Assembly: GCF_019930045.1 (NCBI RefSeq)
Contig: NZ_JAHZQQ010000019.1
Coordinates: 1-34,456 of the forward strand
Reading direction: 5' to 3'
Length of the DNA: 34,456 bases
From: Streptococcus australis
GTDB taxonomy: Bacteria; Bacillota; Bacilli; Lactobacillales; Streptococcaceae
The first letter of the stretch is position 1, and each line of letters starts with the position of its first letter. The notes beneath the pieces are model-generated. The model was not told the DNA's origin, searched no databases, and saw nothing but the letters and a program-made list of their open reading frames with translations. This document shows positions 1-8,872 of the stretch, piece by piece. A program made the position numbers and the translations under genes.

Positions 1-73
1 AGCTTACAGAACTGCTTGTGAAGCTCTAGAGGATGAGTTCAAGTAAATGTTGCACTTATTCTTGCAATTTATC
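1..73 (+). mobile_element. 3' end of an IS30-like insertion sequence, truncated by the window edge
   Basis: Bases 2-46 read in frame as AYRTACEALEDEFK and then TAA, which looks like the C-terminal tail of an IS30-family transposase. Bases 47-73 would be the terminal non-coding end of the element. The identical 73 bases occur in reverse complement at 34383-34455, so the same element end borders the window on both sides and both copies point inward. The family name rests on the YRTA-E tail and on the look of the terminal sequence, recalled and not searched. The repeat stops sharply at 73; the next two bases (TC, which is GA on the minus strand) match a possible 2-base target duplication. Confidence 0.7.
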
Positions 74-91
74 TCATAATAAAACTCCTTT
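74..91 (-). pseudogene. Severed 5' end of a gene (SD plus ATGA) at the IS junction
   Basis: On the minus strand an AAAGGAG ribosome site (85-91) lies 7 bases before an ATG (75-77). Only ATGA remains before the IS end begins, and reading on into the IS gives ATG AGA TAA, a stop at codon 3. The layout closely resembles the start of the S15 peptidase at 28612 (AAAGGAG, 7 bases, ATGAAAAAA). The body of the gene is not next to it. A body lacking its own start sits at the right edge of the window (from 34381 down). Confidence 0.6.
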
Positions 92-151
92 AAGTTTCTA
101 TAGTTTGAAAGAAGGAAGACCTTCAAATAAAATGATAGCGTTTACGACTTC

Positions 152-180
152 ATTGTAGTCTCTCTACACTTTATAGTCAA
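152..180 (-). promoter_or_regulatory. Sigma-A promoter of the severed gene
   Basis: The minus strand has TTGACT (175-180), a 17-base spacer and TACAAT (152-157), close to consensus. It is followed by a leader of about 55 bases and the SD-ATG at 91-75. It points out of the window, straight into the inward-facing 3' end of the IS. The promoter looks intact although its gene is cut off. Confidence 0.65.
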
Positions 181-286
181 ATCAAATAAAAAGGCATCAT
201 AAAAATATAATCTTTCTGAAAGTTGAGATAATTGAAAGAACCTATGAGAAAGGTATTTTCGTTTTCAATTCTTCTTTTCACACAAA

Positions 287-330
287 AAAGCAAGTTTCGA
301 ACCGACTATTAACCGGTAGAAACTTGCTTT
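287..330 (-). terminator. Rho-independent terminator after potD
   Basis: A 12-base perfect stem, AAAGCAAGTTTC (287-298) with GAAACTTGCTTT (319-330), has an inner ACCG/CGGT pairing. On the minus strand it is followed by a T run (286 and lower). It ends the murB-potABCD transcript, 20 bases past the potD stop. Together with the severed promoter and the IS end, this accounts for the gene-free stretch 1-351; I see nothing else in 181-286. Confidence 0.85.
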
Positions 331-351
331 AACTTTTATAGATATCCTCTC

Positions 352-1422
352 CTATTTCCGATACATCTTCACTTGTAGGTAGAGATCGTTATAGACGCCC
401 AACCACTTCTTACCAAGTTGTTCATAGACTTCTAAGTTCTTTAGTGTGTCATCACTTGGGTAGAAGGCCTGGTCCTCTTGGACCTCTTCTGGTAGCATCT
501 TCTTAGCTTCTTTGTTCGGCGTGGAATAACCGACATAGAGAGCATTCTTATATGCATTTTCTGGGCGAAGCATGAAGTTGATAAAGGCATAAGCTGCTTC
601 TTTATTCTTCACGGTTTTTGGAATGACAATGTTGTCAAACCAAAGGTTGCTAGCTTCTGATGGGACGACATAGCGGAGGTCCTCATTGGCCTCTAGCATT
701 TGACTGGCTTCACCGGAGAAGGTCACCCCAATAGCCGCATTGTTCTGGATCATGTAGCCTTTCATTTCATCGGCTACAAGGGCCTTGATATTGGGCATCA
801 AGGTATAAAGCTTATCGACAGACTCTTGTAATTGCTGAGGATCCTTGGAGTTGAGGCTGTAGCCTAAGCTATTGAGTCCAATCCCCATTACCTCACGCGC
901 CCCATCGTACATCATAATGTCATTCTTGTACTCTGGTCTCCATAGATCAGCCCAGTGTTCTGGAGCTTTGTCGACCATCTTGGTGTTGTATATGATACCA
1001 AGGGTCCCCCAGAAGTAAGGAACTGAGTACTGATTGTCCGGATCAAAATCCAGGTTCAAGAAGCGTGGGTCGATATTGTCTAAGCCTTTCAGTTTAGACT
1101 TATCTAATTTTTCAAGCAAGTTTTCGTCCATCATCTTGGCGATCATGTATTCACTTGGAATCGCTATATCGTAAGCCGTCCCCCCTTGCTTGATCTTGGT
1201 GTACATGGCTTCATTGGAATCAAAGGTATTGTATTGGACTTGAATGCCTGTCTCCTTGGTAAATTCCTTGAGCAATTCTGGATCGATATAGTCTCCCCAG
1301 TTGTAGATGACTAGCTTGTCACTGTCTTTTGGATTGGTTTTGGCTTCAAGACGGGCACTTAGTCCCGCTAACACGAGGATAACCACGACAATCCCTAGCA
1401 AGAATGAATAGAGTTTTTTCAT
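352..1422 (-). CDS. potD: Spermidine/putrescine ABC transporter, substrate-binding protein PotD
   Basis: This 356-residue protein captures extracellular polyamines for the PotABC permease. It has an N-terminal hydrophobic segment (about residues 5-23) and then the typical LVIYNWGDYIDPELL start of the PotD/PotF fold, with NTFDSNEAMYTKIKQG and DIAIPSEYMI following. There is no lipobox cysteine, so the N-terminus looks like an uncleaved anchor or a plain signal peptide. From memory the pneumococcal PotD also lacks this cysteine. Its ATG overlaps the potC stop by 4 bases, so it is the last gene of murB-potABCD. A strong terminator follows. The identity is secure from sequence and order. Confidence 0.96.
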   Translation of the reverse strand: MKKLYSFLLGIVVVILVLAGLSARLEAKTNPKDSDKLVIYNWGDYIDPELLKEFTKETGIQVQYNTFDSNEAMYTKIKQGGTAYDIAIPSEYMIAKMMDENLLEKLDKSKLKGLDNIDPRFLNLDFDPDNQYSVPYFWGTLGIIYNTKMVDKAPEHWADLWRPEYKNDIMMYDGAREVMGIGLNSLGYSLNSKDPQQLQESVDKLYTLMPNIKALVADEMKGYMIQNNAAIGVTFSGEASQMLEANEDLRYVVPSEASNLWFDNIVIPKTVKNKEAAYAFINFMLRPENAYKNALYVGYSTPNKEAKKMLPEEVQEDQAFYPSDDTLKNLEVYEQLGKKWLGVYNDLYLQVKMYRK

Positions 1423-2192
1423 ACTGTCTCCTCCTTCTCTCTAGTGATGAAGTAATAGCCGACCACCAGTAAGATACTGAAGAGGAAGACCAGGGCAGAA
1501 AGGGCATTGATATTCAATGAAATCCCTTGGCGAGCCCGTGAGTAGATCTCAACAGACAAGGTCGTAAACCCATTTCCTGTAACAAAGAAGGTCACCGCAA
1601 AGTCATCCAAGGAATAGGTAAAGGCCATAAAGTAACCAGCAATGATGGCAGGTGTCAAATAAGGAAGCATGATTTCCTTCAACATCTGTACCTGAGTAGC
1701 TCCTAGGTCATAGGCCGCATTGACCATATCACGGTTCATTTCCTTCAAGCGCGGCAAGACCATCAAGACCACGATTGGAATAGAAAAGGCCACGTGACTC
1801 ATCAAGACAGAAGCAAAGCCCAGCTGGAACTTGATGGTCGTAAAGAGGATCAGGAAGCTAGCCCCAATCATAACGTCAGGTGCCACCATAAGGATATTAT
1901 TGACGGACAAAAATGGTCCTTCAAACTTCTTCTTAGACTGGTAAATGTAGATTGCCCCAAAGGTCCCAATAATGGTCGCAATCAAGGCTGACAAGAAGGC
2001 CAAGAGGAAGGTCTGTGAGAGGATCAACATGAGACGCGTATCCTCAAAGAGACTTTGGAAATGCTCCAAGGTAAAGCCTGTAAAAGCATTCATATCCCCG
2101 CCAGCATTAAAGGCATAGGCAATTAAGTAAAAGATTGGGAGATAAAGGAGCAAGAAAATCAATCCTAAATAGATACGTGAAATCTTTTTCAT
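1419..2192 (-). CDS. potC: Spermidine/putrescine ABC transporter, permease PotC
   Basis: This inner permease of the polyamine importer has 257 residues and about six membrane segments, beginning with IYLGLIFLLLYLPIFYLIAY. The cytoplasmic coupling motif of binding-protein-dependent permeases is visible as DLGATQVQMLKEIMLPYLTPAI (EAA-like, about residues 163-183). It overlaps potB by 4 bases upstream and potD by 4 bases downstream, which indicates tight translational coupling. It would pair with PotB in the membrane and be driven by PotA. Confidence 0.95.
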   Translation of the reverse strand: MKKISRIYLGLIFLLLYLPIFYLIAYAFNAGGDMNAFTGFTLEHFQSLFEDTRLMLILSQTFLLAFLSALIATIIGTFGAIYIYQSKKKFEGPFLSVNNILMVAPDVMIGASFLILFTTIKFQLGFASVLMSHVAFSIPIVVLMVLPRLKEMNRDMVNAAYDLGATQVQMLKEIMLPYLTPAIIAGYFMAFTYSLDDFAVTFFVTGNGFTTLSVEIYSRARQGISLNINALSALVFLFSILLVVGYYFITREKEETV

Positions 2193-2995
2193 CGTTCACT
2201 CCTTTCTCTCGTTACCCACATGACTAAGAGCATAGCAAGGATCAAGACCACCCCAATGGTGGATCCCATTCCCCAGTTTTGCGTCGTAAGGAAGTGCTGC
2301 TCGATGGCAGTCCCAAGGGTAATGACCCGGTTTCCTCCAATCAAACGCGTCAACATGAAGAGACTCAAACTTGGAATAAAGACTGATTGGACACCGGAGC
2401 GAACCCCGTTCATAGACAGTGGGAAGACAACTCGACGGAAGGTATCCCACTTGTTAGCTCCTAGGTCATAGCTAGCATTGATGAGGTTTGGATCCAAATC
2501 ATCCAATACATTGAAGATAGGAAGAATCATAAAAGGCAACTCAATGTAACTAGCAACAAAGATGAAAGAAAAGTCCGTAAAAAGGATCTGTTGCGGACCG
2601 ATTCCGATGAAGCTCAAGAATTGGTTAATAGATCCCCCTTGACCAAAAATCCCGATAAAGGCATAAGCCTTGAGCAAGAGGTTGACCCAGGTTGGAAGGA
2701 CAATCAGCATGAGCCAGAGTTGGCGGTGCTTAAGCTGGGTCAAAAAATAAGCTGTCGGGTAAGAAATCAAAAGCGTCACAAAAGTAACGATCCCAGCATA
2801 GAGAATGGAGTTGAAGCTCATCTTGAGGTAGGTCCAATTCTGCGCTGTAAAAAAGGTTTGGTAGTTCTCTAAGGAACCTTGTCCTTGGACATTGACAAAG
2901 GATTGCCAAATAATCAAAACTACGGGAGCCAAGACAAAGAGGAGGATCCAGAGAAAGTAAGGAACCACAAAGAGGTTAGAGGTTGTTTTCTTCAT
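2189..2995 (-). CDS. potB: Spermidine/putrescine ABC transporter, permease PotB
   Basis: This is the second membrane subunit of the polyamine importer. I chose the ATG at 2995 (MKKTTSNLF, 268 residues), because GAGGAGGAAAG stands just before it; a longer frame opens at 3016 but that ATG precedes the ribosome site. This start lies inside the last codons of potA (stop at 2976), a 20-base overlap. About six membrane helices are seen, and the EAA-like coupling loop reads [21 protein letters not shown]. The matching loop in PotC is similar, as expected of a heterodimeric permease. Confidence 0.93.
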   Translation of the reverse strand: MKKTTSNLFVVPYFLWILLFVLAPVVLIIWQSFVNVQGQGSLENYQTFFTAQNWTYLKMSFNSILYAGIVTFVTLLISYPTAYFLTQLKHRQLWLMLIVLPTWVNLLLKAYAFIGIFGQGGSINQFLSFIGIGPQQILFTDFSFIFVASYIELPFMILPIFNVLDDLDPNLINASYDLGANKWDTFRRVVFPLSMNGVRSGVQSVFIPSLSLFMLTRLIGGNRVITLGTAIEQHFLTTQNWGMGSTIGVVLILAMLLVMWVTRERSER

Positions 2996-4133
2996 CTCTT
3001 TCCTCCTCGATGGCATTGATCAATCCGGCTTCTTGCTCTTCCACTTCTACGTATTCTTCGATCCGAGCATCAAACTCTTCTTCCGTTTCATTGAGACGCA
3101 TGACGTGGATATCTTCTGGCTCAAAGTCCAGACCGATTTCCTCACCCACGATAGCCTTACGGGTTGAGTGGATCATCCACTCATTACCCAATTCATCATA
3201 GGCGATGATCTCATAGTGTACCCCACGGAACAGTTGGGTATCCACTTTTACCTGGAGCTTACCTTCTTCGGGCAGGGTGATTCGCAAGTCTTCGGGACGA
3301 ATGACGACTTCGACCGGTTCGTTTGGTCTCATCCCTCCATCGACTGACTCAAAGCGTTTACCGTTGAATTCTACTAGGTAGTCTTCGATCATAATTCCTG
3401 GAAGGATGTTGGATTCACCGATAAAGGTCGCAACAAAATGGTTGATGGGCTCATCGTAGATATCAACTGGTGTCCCTGACTGGACGATTTCTCCTTCGTT
3501 CATAACGAAGATCCAGTCACTCATCGCTAGCGCTTCTTCCTGGTCATGGGTTACAAAAACAAAGGTAATACCCAAGCGTTGTTGCAATTCACGAAGCTCA
3601 TACTGCATGTCTGTCCGCAACTTCAAGTCAAGGGCAGACAAGGGCTCATCCAAGAGGACTACTCGCGGTTCATTGATAATAGCCCGTGCAATGGCTACCC
3701 GCTGGCGTTGTCCACCAGAAAGTTTCTGGATGGAACGTTTCTCAAAGCCTCCCAATTGCACCATCTTGAGGACTTCAGTCACTCGTTTCTCGATTTCAGC
3801 CTTGTCTATCTTCTTCAAACGAAGGGGGAAGGCAACATTCTCAAACACATTCATGTGTGGGAAAAGGGCATAGGATTGGAAGACGGTATGGACATCCCGT
3901 TTGTTAGTCGGCACATCATTGATCCGAACACCATCCAAGAGGACATCCCCTGTTGAAGCGTCTAACAAACCGGCAATGATATTCAGAATCGTTGATTTAC
4001 CAGATCCTGAAGCACCGAGGAGGGTATAGAATTTCCCTTCTTCCAACTCAAAGTTGATATCTTTGAGAACCACTGTATCGCTGTCTTCAAATACTTTTGA
4101 GACATTTCTAAACTCAATAATTGGTTTTTTCAA
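2976..4133 (-). CDS. potA: Spermidine/putrescine ABC transporter, ATPase PotA
   Basis: This 385-residue ATPase drives polyamine import. Walker A is GASGSGKST (40-48), the Q-loop FQSYALF is near 85, the signature LSGGQRQR spans 138-145, Walker B VVLLDEP spans 158-164, and HDQEEA follows near 194. A C-terminal TOBE-type regulatory domain follows, ending in an acidic tail. The start is TTG (4131-4133): no in-frame ATG lies near, and the family begins KKPIIEF. An AAGGA-type ribosome site lies about 11 bases upstream, inside a 7-codon upstream ORF that stops one base before this TTG. A weak start plus a leader ORF suggests translational control. Confidence 0.95.
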   Translation of the reverse strand: MKKPIIEFRNVSKVFEDSDTVVLKDINFELEEGKFYTLLGASGSGKSTILNIIAGLLDASTGDVLLDGVRINDVPTNKRDVHTVFQSYALFPHMNVFENVAFPLRLKKIDKAEIEKRVTEVLKMVQLGGFEKRSIQKLSGGQRQRVAIARAIINEPRVVLLDEPLSALDLKLRTDMQYELRELQQRLGITFVFVTHDQEEALAMSDWIFVMNEGEIVQSGTPVDIYDEPINHFVATFIGESNILPGIMIEDYLVEFNGKRFESVDGGMRPNEPVEVVIRPEDLRITLPEEGKLQVKVDTQLFRGVHYEIIAYDELGNEWMIHSTRKAIVGEEIGLDFEPEDIHVMRLNETEEEFDARIEEYVEVEEQEAGLINAIEEERDEENNL

Positions 4134-4134
4134 T

Positions 4135-4158
4135 TCACATAAATTCCTTCTTTTTCAT
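4135..4158 (-). CDS. Candidate 7-residue leader peptide (MKKKEFM) upstream of potA
   Basis: The minus strand has AAGGA (4164-4168), 5 bases, then ATG (4156-4158), six further codons and TGA (4135-4137). One base later comes the TTG start of potA. The ribosome site for this mini-ORF is better spaced than that of potA itself. Translation of the mini-ORF could feed ribosomes to potA or block its ribosome site, which lies within the mini-ORF. It is too short to judge by composition and could be chance; no function is claimed. Confidence 0.35.
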   Translation of the reverse strand: MKKKEFM

Positions 4159-4335
4159 GCGTTTCCTTCTGAGACCAACCACTAGTCTCATAGGCTGACG
4201 AGCGAACCCGTCAGGCCACCAACACCTCTCGGGGACTTATAAGACTGCCCCACCTATTTTCGGTATCGATAGGCACTCACCCCCCTTCTAAAGTAGGAAG
4301 GGTCTACCCTAGAGTAACCCTTATTCCATCTTGAA
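4159..4335 (-). promoter_or_regulatory. Hairpin-rich leader between murB and potA
   Basis: The 205 bases between murB and potA contain a run of potential RNA hairpins. The stems are CCCTTC/GAAGGG (4283-4288 with 4297-4302), CCTAT/ATAGG (4253-4257 with 4269-4273), GGGG/CCCC around CTTATAAG (4231-4251), CTGACG/CGTCAG (4195-4200 with 4209-4214) and TGAGAC/GTCTCA (4170-4175 with 4185-4190). None is followed by a T run, so this does not look like a plain terminator. It is markedly more GC-rich than other spacers here. I do not recognise a known riboswitch. It may be a cis-regulatory leader or a processed small RNA. Confidence 0.45.
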
Positions 4336-4338
4336 CCC

Positions 4339-5241
4339 TTAATCTTTCCCAATAATACGGACTTCGCGCTCCAAGGTCACACCAGCTGATTTTTCAACTG
4401 TCGCGATGACATGAGTGATTAAGTCTTCATAATCTTTGGCAGTACCATGATCGACATTGATCATAAAGCCGGCATGCTTTTCAGAAACCTCCACACCACC
4501 AATTCGATGCCCTTTCAATCCTGCTTCACTGATCAATTGACCCGCAAAGTGCCCGACTGGTCGTTTAAAGACCGAACCACAAGACGGATACTCAAGTGGT
4601 TGCTTAAGCTCACGCAAATGAGTCAGGCGAGCCATTTCTTGATCGATCTGATCATAATTACCAGGTGCTAAGGCAAACTTAGCGGCAATCACCACATCTC
4701 CCGTCTCTTGGATCCTGGAATGACGATAGCCAAAGGCTAATTCTTCTGCTGTTAAGGTTTTAATTTCTCCTTCTGGCGTCAAGACCTTACACGATTGGAG
4801 AATGTGGGCAATCTCACCACCATAGGCGCCAGCATTCATATAGACAGCTCCACCGATGCTACCTGGAATCCCACAAGCAAATTCAAAGCCTGTTAAGCTA
4901 TGATAGCGCGCCACATGGGTCACATCGATCAGCTTAGCTCCTGCCTCTGCTTCAATGACGTAACCATTAACCTTGATATCACGGAAATGGTCAAACATGA
5001 TGACAAAGCCGTCAATTCCACCATCACGGACGATAATGTTAGACGAATTCCCCAAAACCATCCATGGAATCTCATGAGCATTGGCAAAAGTGACAATTCG
5101 TTTTAATTCATATTGATTGCGAGGGAAAGCTAAATATTCTGCGACCCCTCCCACCTTGGTATAGGTATATTGCTTGAGTGGCTCATTGAACAAAATATCA
5201 ATGCCAGCCAACTCCTCTTTGATTTGCTTTACGATTTCCAT
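4339..5241 (-). CDS. murB: UDP-N-acetylenolpyruvoylglucosamine reductase MurB
   Basis: This FAD enzyme reduces UDP-GlcNAc-enolpyruvate to UDP-MurNAc in cytosolic peptidoglycan precursor synthesis. It has 300 residues, the usual type II length. Visible motifs are [14 protein letters not shown], the FAD-binding [12 protein letters not shown] and [28 protein letters not shown], and the active-site [10 protein letters not shown] with [17 protein letters not shown] after it. It heads the murB-potABCD cluster, an arrangement I recall from other streptococci. An extended -10 lies upstream. Confidence 0.96.
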   Translation of the reverse strand: MEIVKQIKEELAGIDILFNEPLKQYTYTKVGGVAEYLAFPRNQYELKRIVTFANAHEIPWMVLGNSSNIIVRDGGIDGFVIMFDHFRDIKVNGYVIEAEAGAKLIDVTHVARYHSLTGFEFACGIPGSIGGAVYMNAGAYGGEIAHILQSCKVLTPEGEIKTLTAEELAFGYRHSRIQETGDVVIAAKFALAPGNYDQIDQEMARLTHLRELKQPLEYPSCGSVFKRPVGHFAGQLISEAGLKGHRIGGVEVSEKHAGFMINVDHGTAKDYEDLITHVIATVEKSAGVTLEREVRIIGKD

Positions 5242-5273
5242 CTCACAACTCTCTTCTATACGTTATCTTATCC

Positions 5274-5282
5274 ATTATAACA
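5274..5282 (-). promoter_or_regulatory. murB: Extended -10 promoter of murB
   Basis: The minus strand reads TGTTATAAT, a consensus -10 (5274-5279) with the TGn extension, about 33 bases before the murB ATG. There is no good -35, as is common with extended -10 promoters in streptococci. Confidence 0.6.
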
Positions 5283-5314
5283 AAAACTAGCCCGCTTTTC
5301 GACTAAGAAGTAAA

Positions 5315-5348
5315 AAAACAGAAACAGCCAAAAGACCACTTCTGTTTT
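5315..5348 (-). terminator. Terminator after the unknown membrane protein gene
   Basis: A stem of AAAACAGAA (5315-5323) with TTCTGTTTT (5340-5348) has A/T runs on both sides, so it could work in both directions. It lies 27 bases past the stop at 5376 and separates that gene from murB downstream. Confidence 0.75.
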
Positions 5349-5375
5349 AATTTTTTTAAACAAGGGTTTATTAAA

Positions 5376-6302
5376 TTAGCCAATCTTACGCGCAATGCCA
5401 CGTGTTTGTTGAGTGGACAAGGCTGAGCTAATCGCCCCCCATGCTCCAATACCCGTAAATACAGCCAGCAAGAGGAAGTTAATGTAATATTCTTGTGGAG
5501 CACCCCCATTTAAAACTGTCGCATTTACCGCATCAAAAGAATCAGCAAAGCTCAATTCATATTCATTCATAACATGTAGAGTATTGTCAAATTGGTGAAC
5601 TAAAACAATGGTCAGCAACATCAGTACGGTTGAAATCACTGCACCTTTTTTACTAAATTTCTTTCCTAATAACTCATAGCCTTTGACAACGCAAACACCC
5701 AGAACCAAGCCAGCGATATACGATACATAGCCCATACGAGCGATAAAAAGTGCTACGGCTCCTCCAATAATGGCACCAATAAAGGCACCGACTGTTCCAA
5801 TAAGGACATTTTCTTTCTGACTATTATATGAATCAGTTTCAATCTTTAGTTGAGTACTTAGGTCTTTGAAGCAATCTTCGTTCATCAGGAAAAGTGAGTC
5901 ATCGATTTGGTAGAGACCAACCGGTCCTTTTTCACCAGAGTAGCCACAAACAGTGTAGAAACCATTGGTTTGTAAAAATTGCACGATTTCTGTTAAGGCT
6001 TGGTGAATGTTTTCAATCGTTTTTGCTTTGGTCATCCCAGCTTTTACAGTGAAAGTTGTGACATATTGGTTGAGGCTAATGCTCTTCAGAACAGAAGATT
6101 CTTTCACCATTTGATGCAATTGTGCAGCTGCTTCTTCCGCATCATCACGAGAAACAGAAAGAGCAATGCTGAAGACATTTTTTGTATCTGTTTCTTTCAT
6201 TAAGAAGAAATACCCAGAGTTTTCACCATAAATAGATGAGGTTTGAGGATCAAACTGGAATCCAAGTTCCGTAGCAAGTTGATGACGTTCAAAGTCTTTC
6301 AT
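5376..6302 (-). CDS. Conserved-looking membrane protein of unknown function
   Basis: I do not recognise a family for this 308-residue protein. The N-terminal half (about 1-155) is soluble-looking and mixed alpha/beta. The C-terminal half has four or five hydrophobic segments: about 165-185 (GTVGAFIGAIIGGAVALFIA), 190-210, 220-240 and a final one near 275-300. A short polar stretch between the last two segments probably faces outward. It is monocistronic, with its own promoter (6351-6379), a good SD (AAAGGAG) and a terminator. It lies between murB and thrB without an obvious functional link. Confidence 0.85.
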   Translation of the reverse strand: MKDFERHQLATELGFQFDPQTSSIYGENSGYFFLMKETDTKNVFSIALSVSRDDAEEAAAQLHQMVKESSVLKSISLNQYVTTFTVKAGMTKAKTIENIHQALTEIVQFLQTNGFYTVCGYSGEKGPVGLYQIDDSLFLMNEDCFKDLSTQLKIETDSYNSQKENVLIGTVGAFIGAIIGGAVALFIARMGYVSYIAGLVLGVCVVKGYELLGKKFSKKGAVISTVLMLLTIVLVHQFDNTLHVMNEYELSFADSFDAVNATVLNGGAPQEYYINFLLLAVFTGIGAWGAISSALSTQQTRGIARKIG

Positions 6303-6350
6303 TAGAATTACAATCTCCTTTACATTTCTATCTATCTTTTGAATAATTGT

Positions 6351-6379
6351 TTATTATCCTAAAATAATTTGATAGACAA
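6351..6379 (-). promoter_or_regulatory. Promoter of the unknown membrane protein gene
   Basis: The minus strand has TTGTCT (6374-6379), a 17-base spacer and TAATAA (6351-6356), about 50 bases before the ATG at 6302. The spacer and surroundings are very AT-rich. Confidence 0.6.
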
Positions 6380-6416
6380 ATGATTTATAAAACTATTTTA
6401 TCATAGATAAATAAAA

Positions 6417-6443
6417 TTAGATAGACTAATTTAGCCTATCTAA
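6417..6443 (-). terminator. Terminator after thrB
   Basis: A perfect 8-base stem, TTAGATAG (6417-6424) with CTATCTAA (6436-6443), is followed on the minus strand by a T-rich tail. It lies 18 bases past the thrB stop. The stem is AT-rich, so it may be a modest terminator; a T run on the other side would let it act in both directions. Confidence 0.65.
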
Positions 6444-6460
6444 TCATTTTTTTCATTGAA

Positions 6461-7336
6461 TCAGGATTCACTTGCCTCTACCTTCACACCAGTTGTGTCA
6501 ATCTTTAATGAGAAGACCTGACCATTTAAGGCCTTAGACTCCAAGTCATTGGCAAAGGCTTCTGCATGTTCACCTGGGAGCAAGGTCATAATGGTTGGAC
6601 CTGCACCAGAAAGGTAAGTGGCATAAGCTTCATGGTGATGAGCAAGGTCTTTCACCTGAGGGAACTCTGCAACCAACTGTTGGCGGTAGCGTTCATGGAA
6701 GCGATCCGCTTCGATGGCTTTTCCTGCGACTCTTAAGTCCCCCTTAGCAAGGGCAGCAATGGCCACGTTTGCAATGGAACTAGCTGCCACAGCTTCCTTA
6801 TAAGTCCACTCACTTGGAAGGACATTTCGACTATCACTGGTCTTGAGTTCGTAATTGGGAACAAAGGCTACCAAAGCACACTCAGGGAATGGAAGGACCA
6901 AATGATTGGTCTGCTGATCCACATAGCTCGCTACGACCAGATTTCCAAAAATAGCTGGGGCTACGTTATCCGGATGCCCTTCGATTTTTGTCGCAATTTC
7001 TAGTTTATCTTCATCACTTAGAGCTAGCTTGCCCAGTTGATTGGCCAACTCAATCCCCGCTACGATAACAGAACTAGAGGATCCCAAACCACGCGCTAAA
7101 GGCACTTCACTGGTCATCTTGAGACGCTGAGGAGGCAAATCGGCTGCGACTTGGAGAGCCGTTTGAAGCAAGAGATTGTCTTCATCACTTGGAATCTCCT
7201 CTCCCAAATCGTGTTCAATCCACCAGTTTTCTTGCGCTTCTAGCACATCAATGGTCAAATAGCGAGTCACGGCAATCCCAACAGAATCAAATCCTGGACC
7301 GACATTGGCACTGGTCGCTGGTACTGTAATTCTCAT
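6461..7336 (-). CDS. thrB: Homoserine kinase
   Basis: This cytosolic kinase phosphorylates homoserine to O-phosphohomoserine, the step before threonine synthase. It has 291 residues and the GHMP kinase pattern: N-terminal [19 protein letters not shown], the ATP-binding [21 protein letters not shown] near residues 80-100, and the C-terminal [11 protein letters not shown]. It starts one base after the hom stop, with GGGAGAATAAG before the ATG, so hom and thrB are cotranscribed. No threonine synthase gene is present in the window. Confidence 0.96.
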   Translation of the reverse strand: MRITVPATSANVGPGFDSVGIAVTRYLTIDVLEAQENWWIEHDLGEEIPSDEDNLLLQTALQVAADLPPQRLKMTSEVPLARGLGSSSSVIVAGIELANQLGKLALSDEDKLEIATKIEGHPDNVAPAIFGNLVVASYVDQQTNHLVLPFPECALVAFVPNYELKTSDSRNVLPSEWTYKEAVAASSIANVAIAALAKGDLRVAGKAIEADRFHERYRQQLVAEFPQVKDLAHHHEAYATYLSGAGPTIMTLLPGEHAEAFANDLESKALNGQVFSLKIDTTGVKVEASES

Positions 7337-7337
7337 C

Positions 7338-8624
7338 TTATTCTCCCAATACTTTAAAGGTATTCAACAAGGTAAAGTCAGCTTCAGCATCAATTTTCTC
7401 AATGATGTGGTGCAATTGTGTTTGATTCAATTGGTGAGTGATAATCACAACACGAGCCACAGAATCTTTGGCACCTGCTTGGAGAACCTGCTTAAAGGAA
7501 ACATCTTCTTGGTTGAAAATTTGTGCCAACTTGAGCAATTGTCCCTTCATATCTGGAGTTTGAATAGAGAAGTAATAATCACTCTTCACATCTTCTGGTT
7601 TAGCCAATTGCACAGGACGGCTGTATTCGTTAAAGGCTTTTCCAATTGTTCCCTCATTGAGGCGACGAACAATGCGAATAATGTCAGCGACTACACTAGT
7701 GGCTGTTGGTTTTTGACCTGCACCAGGACCATAGTACATGGATTCCCCGATTCCGATAGACTCCACATAAACGGCATTCATGACACCATTCACGCCTGCT
7801 AGTGGGTGTGCTTTTGGTAAGAAGGTTGGAGTTACTTCTGCTGAGAGACCTGAAGGAGTTTCTTCGATAGATCCCACCAATTTGATTACATAGCCTAAAC
7901 TTTGAGCCACAGCAACATCCTCAGGAGTAATGTTGCGGATCCCCTTATGACCTACTTGGTCAAACTGAACGTTCATCCCAAAAGCAAACTGGCTCAAAAT
8001 CACCATTTTGTAGGCTGCATCAATTCCATCTACGTCATTGGTTGGGTCACTTTCCGCATAGCCCAACTCTTGAGCCTTAGCTAAAGCATCTTCATAAGAC
8101 CAGCCCTCTTCGACCATCTTGGTCATCATAAAGTTGGAGGTTCCATTGACTACACCCAGGACGCGAGTCACTTTATCTGCAGCGAGAGAGTTTACCAAGG
8201 TCCGAAGAATTGGAATCCCTCCAGCTACTGCTGCTTCATAATAGAGGGCAACGCCATGCTCTTTGGCAATCGCAATCAACTCAGCTCCATGAACAGCAAG
8301 CAAATCTTTATTAGCTGTTACGACATGTTTTCCAGCTTGAAGAGCACGGGTAATAAAGGTCTTAGCTGGCTCAATTCGACCCATCAATTCAACAACGATG
8401 GCAATGTCTTTGTCTTCAATGATCTCATCAACATTTGTTACAAAGTTAAAGTCATTCCCTGCAGCTAATAAGCAGGCTTTCTCTTCTTCATCCTTGACAA
8501 GAACTTTAGCTACTTCAATTTCAGACTGAGCAGCTTGGCTGATCTTCTCATGGTTTTCTTTTAATAAAAATGGTACGCCACTGGCAACAGTACCAAATCC
8601 TAGTAAGGCAATTTTTACAGACAT
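7338..8624 (-). CDS. hom: Homoserine dehydrogenase
   Basis: This enzyme reduces aspartate semialdehyde to homoserine with NAD(P)H, the branch point to threonine and methionine. It has 428 residues. The nucleotide-binding GFGTVASGV is at 9-17, then come the catalytic-domain signatures [14 protein letters not shown] and [13 protein letters not shown], and a C-terminal ACT domain (about 345-428) that in this family often senses threonine. AGGAG precedes the ATG. The upstream region shows a promoter but no T-box or attenuator that I can see. Confidence 0.96.
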   Translation of the reverse strand: MSVKIALLGFGTVASGVPFLLKENHEKISQAAQSEIEVAKVLVKDEEEKACLLAAGNDFNFVTNVDEIIEDKDIAIVVELMGRIEPAKTFITRALQAGKHVVTANKDLLAVHGAELIAIAKEHGVALYYEAAVAGGIPILRTLVNSLAADKVTRVLGVVNGTSNFMMTKMVEEGWSYEDALAKAQELGYAESDPTNDVDGIDAAYKMVILSQFAFGMNVQFDQVGHKGIRNITPEDVAVAQSLGYVIKLVGSIEETPSGLSAEVTPTFLPKAHPLAGVNGVMNAVYVESIGIGESMYYGPGAGQKPTATSVVADIIRIVRRLNEGTIGKAFNEYSRPVQLAKPEDVKSDYYFSIQTPDMKGQLLKLAQIFNQEDVSFKQVLQAGAKDSVARVVIITHQLNQTQLHHIIEKIDAEADFTLLNTFKVLGE

Positions 8625-8654
8625 GTTGGTCTCCTTAAAAATCTAATATAGTCT

Positions 8655-8663
8655 ATTATATCA
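8655..8663 (-). promoter_or_regulatory. hom: Extended -10 promoter of hom-thrB
   Basis: The minus strand reads TGATATAAT, with TATAAT at 8655-8660 and the TGn extension, about 30 bases before the hom ATG. There is no convincing -35. Confidence 0.6.
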
Positions 8664-8838
8664 AAAACAAACCCCTTCTGACTAGTTCTATGGTTCTCTT
8701 CCTTTAGAAGAACACTTCTTTTCCGGATTAAAACCTCCACATCAACGCAACTCCCAAATCATTCCTTCAAAAGTCAAGGATATTCCCCGTAATTTTACTC
8801 TATTTGTAACTTTGTCTTAAAGAGATTTCCTGCCCCTA

Positions 8839-8847
8839 TGATATAAT
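8839..8847 (+). promoter_or_regulatory. Extended -10 promoter of the deacetylase gene
   Basis: TGATATAAT (8839-8847) is an extended -10, 25 bases before the ATG at 8873; an AAAGGGG ribosome site follows it. A TTGTCT further upstream is too far away (24 bases) to be a normal -35. Confidence 0.65.
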
Positions 8848-8872
8848 GATAATGAATTAGAAAGGGGTCACT

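Noticed and set aside
1..73. The 73-base inverted identity as the arms of a recombinase-driven invertible switch
   Set aside because: The arms contain transposase coding sequence with a stop codon, which fits IS copies better, and no invertase gene is in the window.
34..159. Plus-strand ORF of 41 codons starting in the left IS end (MSSSKCCTYSCNLSHNK...)
   Set aside because: It shares its first codons with the chimeric S15 start only because both lie in the same IS end; beyond base 73 it runs antisense through a promoter region and has no protein-like character.
2996..3016. Longer potB frame starting MPSRRKE
   Set aside because: These codons contain the GAGGAGGAAAG ribosome site for the ATG at 2995, so the longer start is unlikely.
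4159..4335. The murB-potA spacer as a known riboswitch, tRNA, SRP RNA or tmRNA
   Set aside because: I could match none of the conserved cores I know; it is left as an unassigned structured leader.
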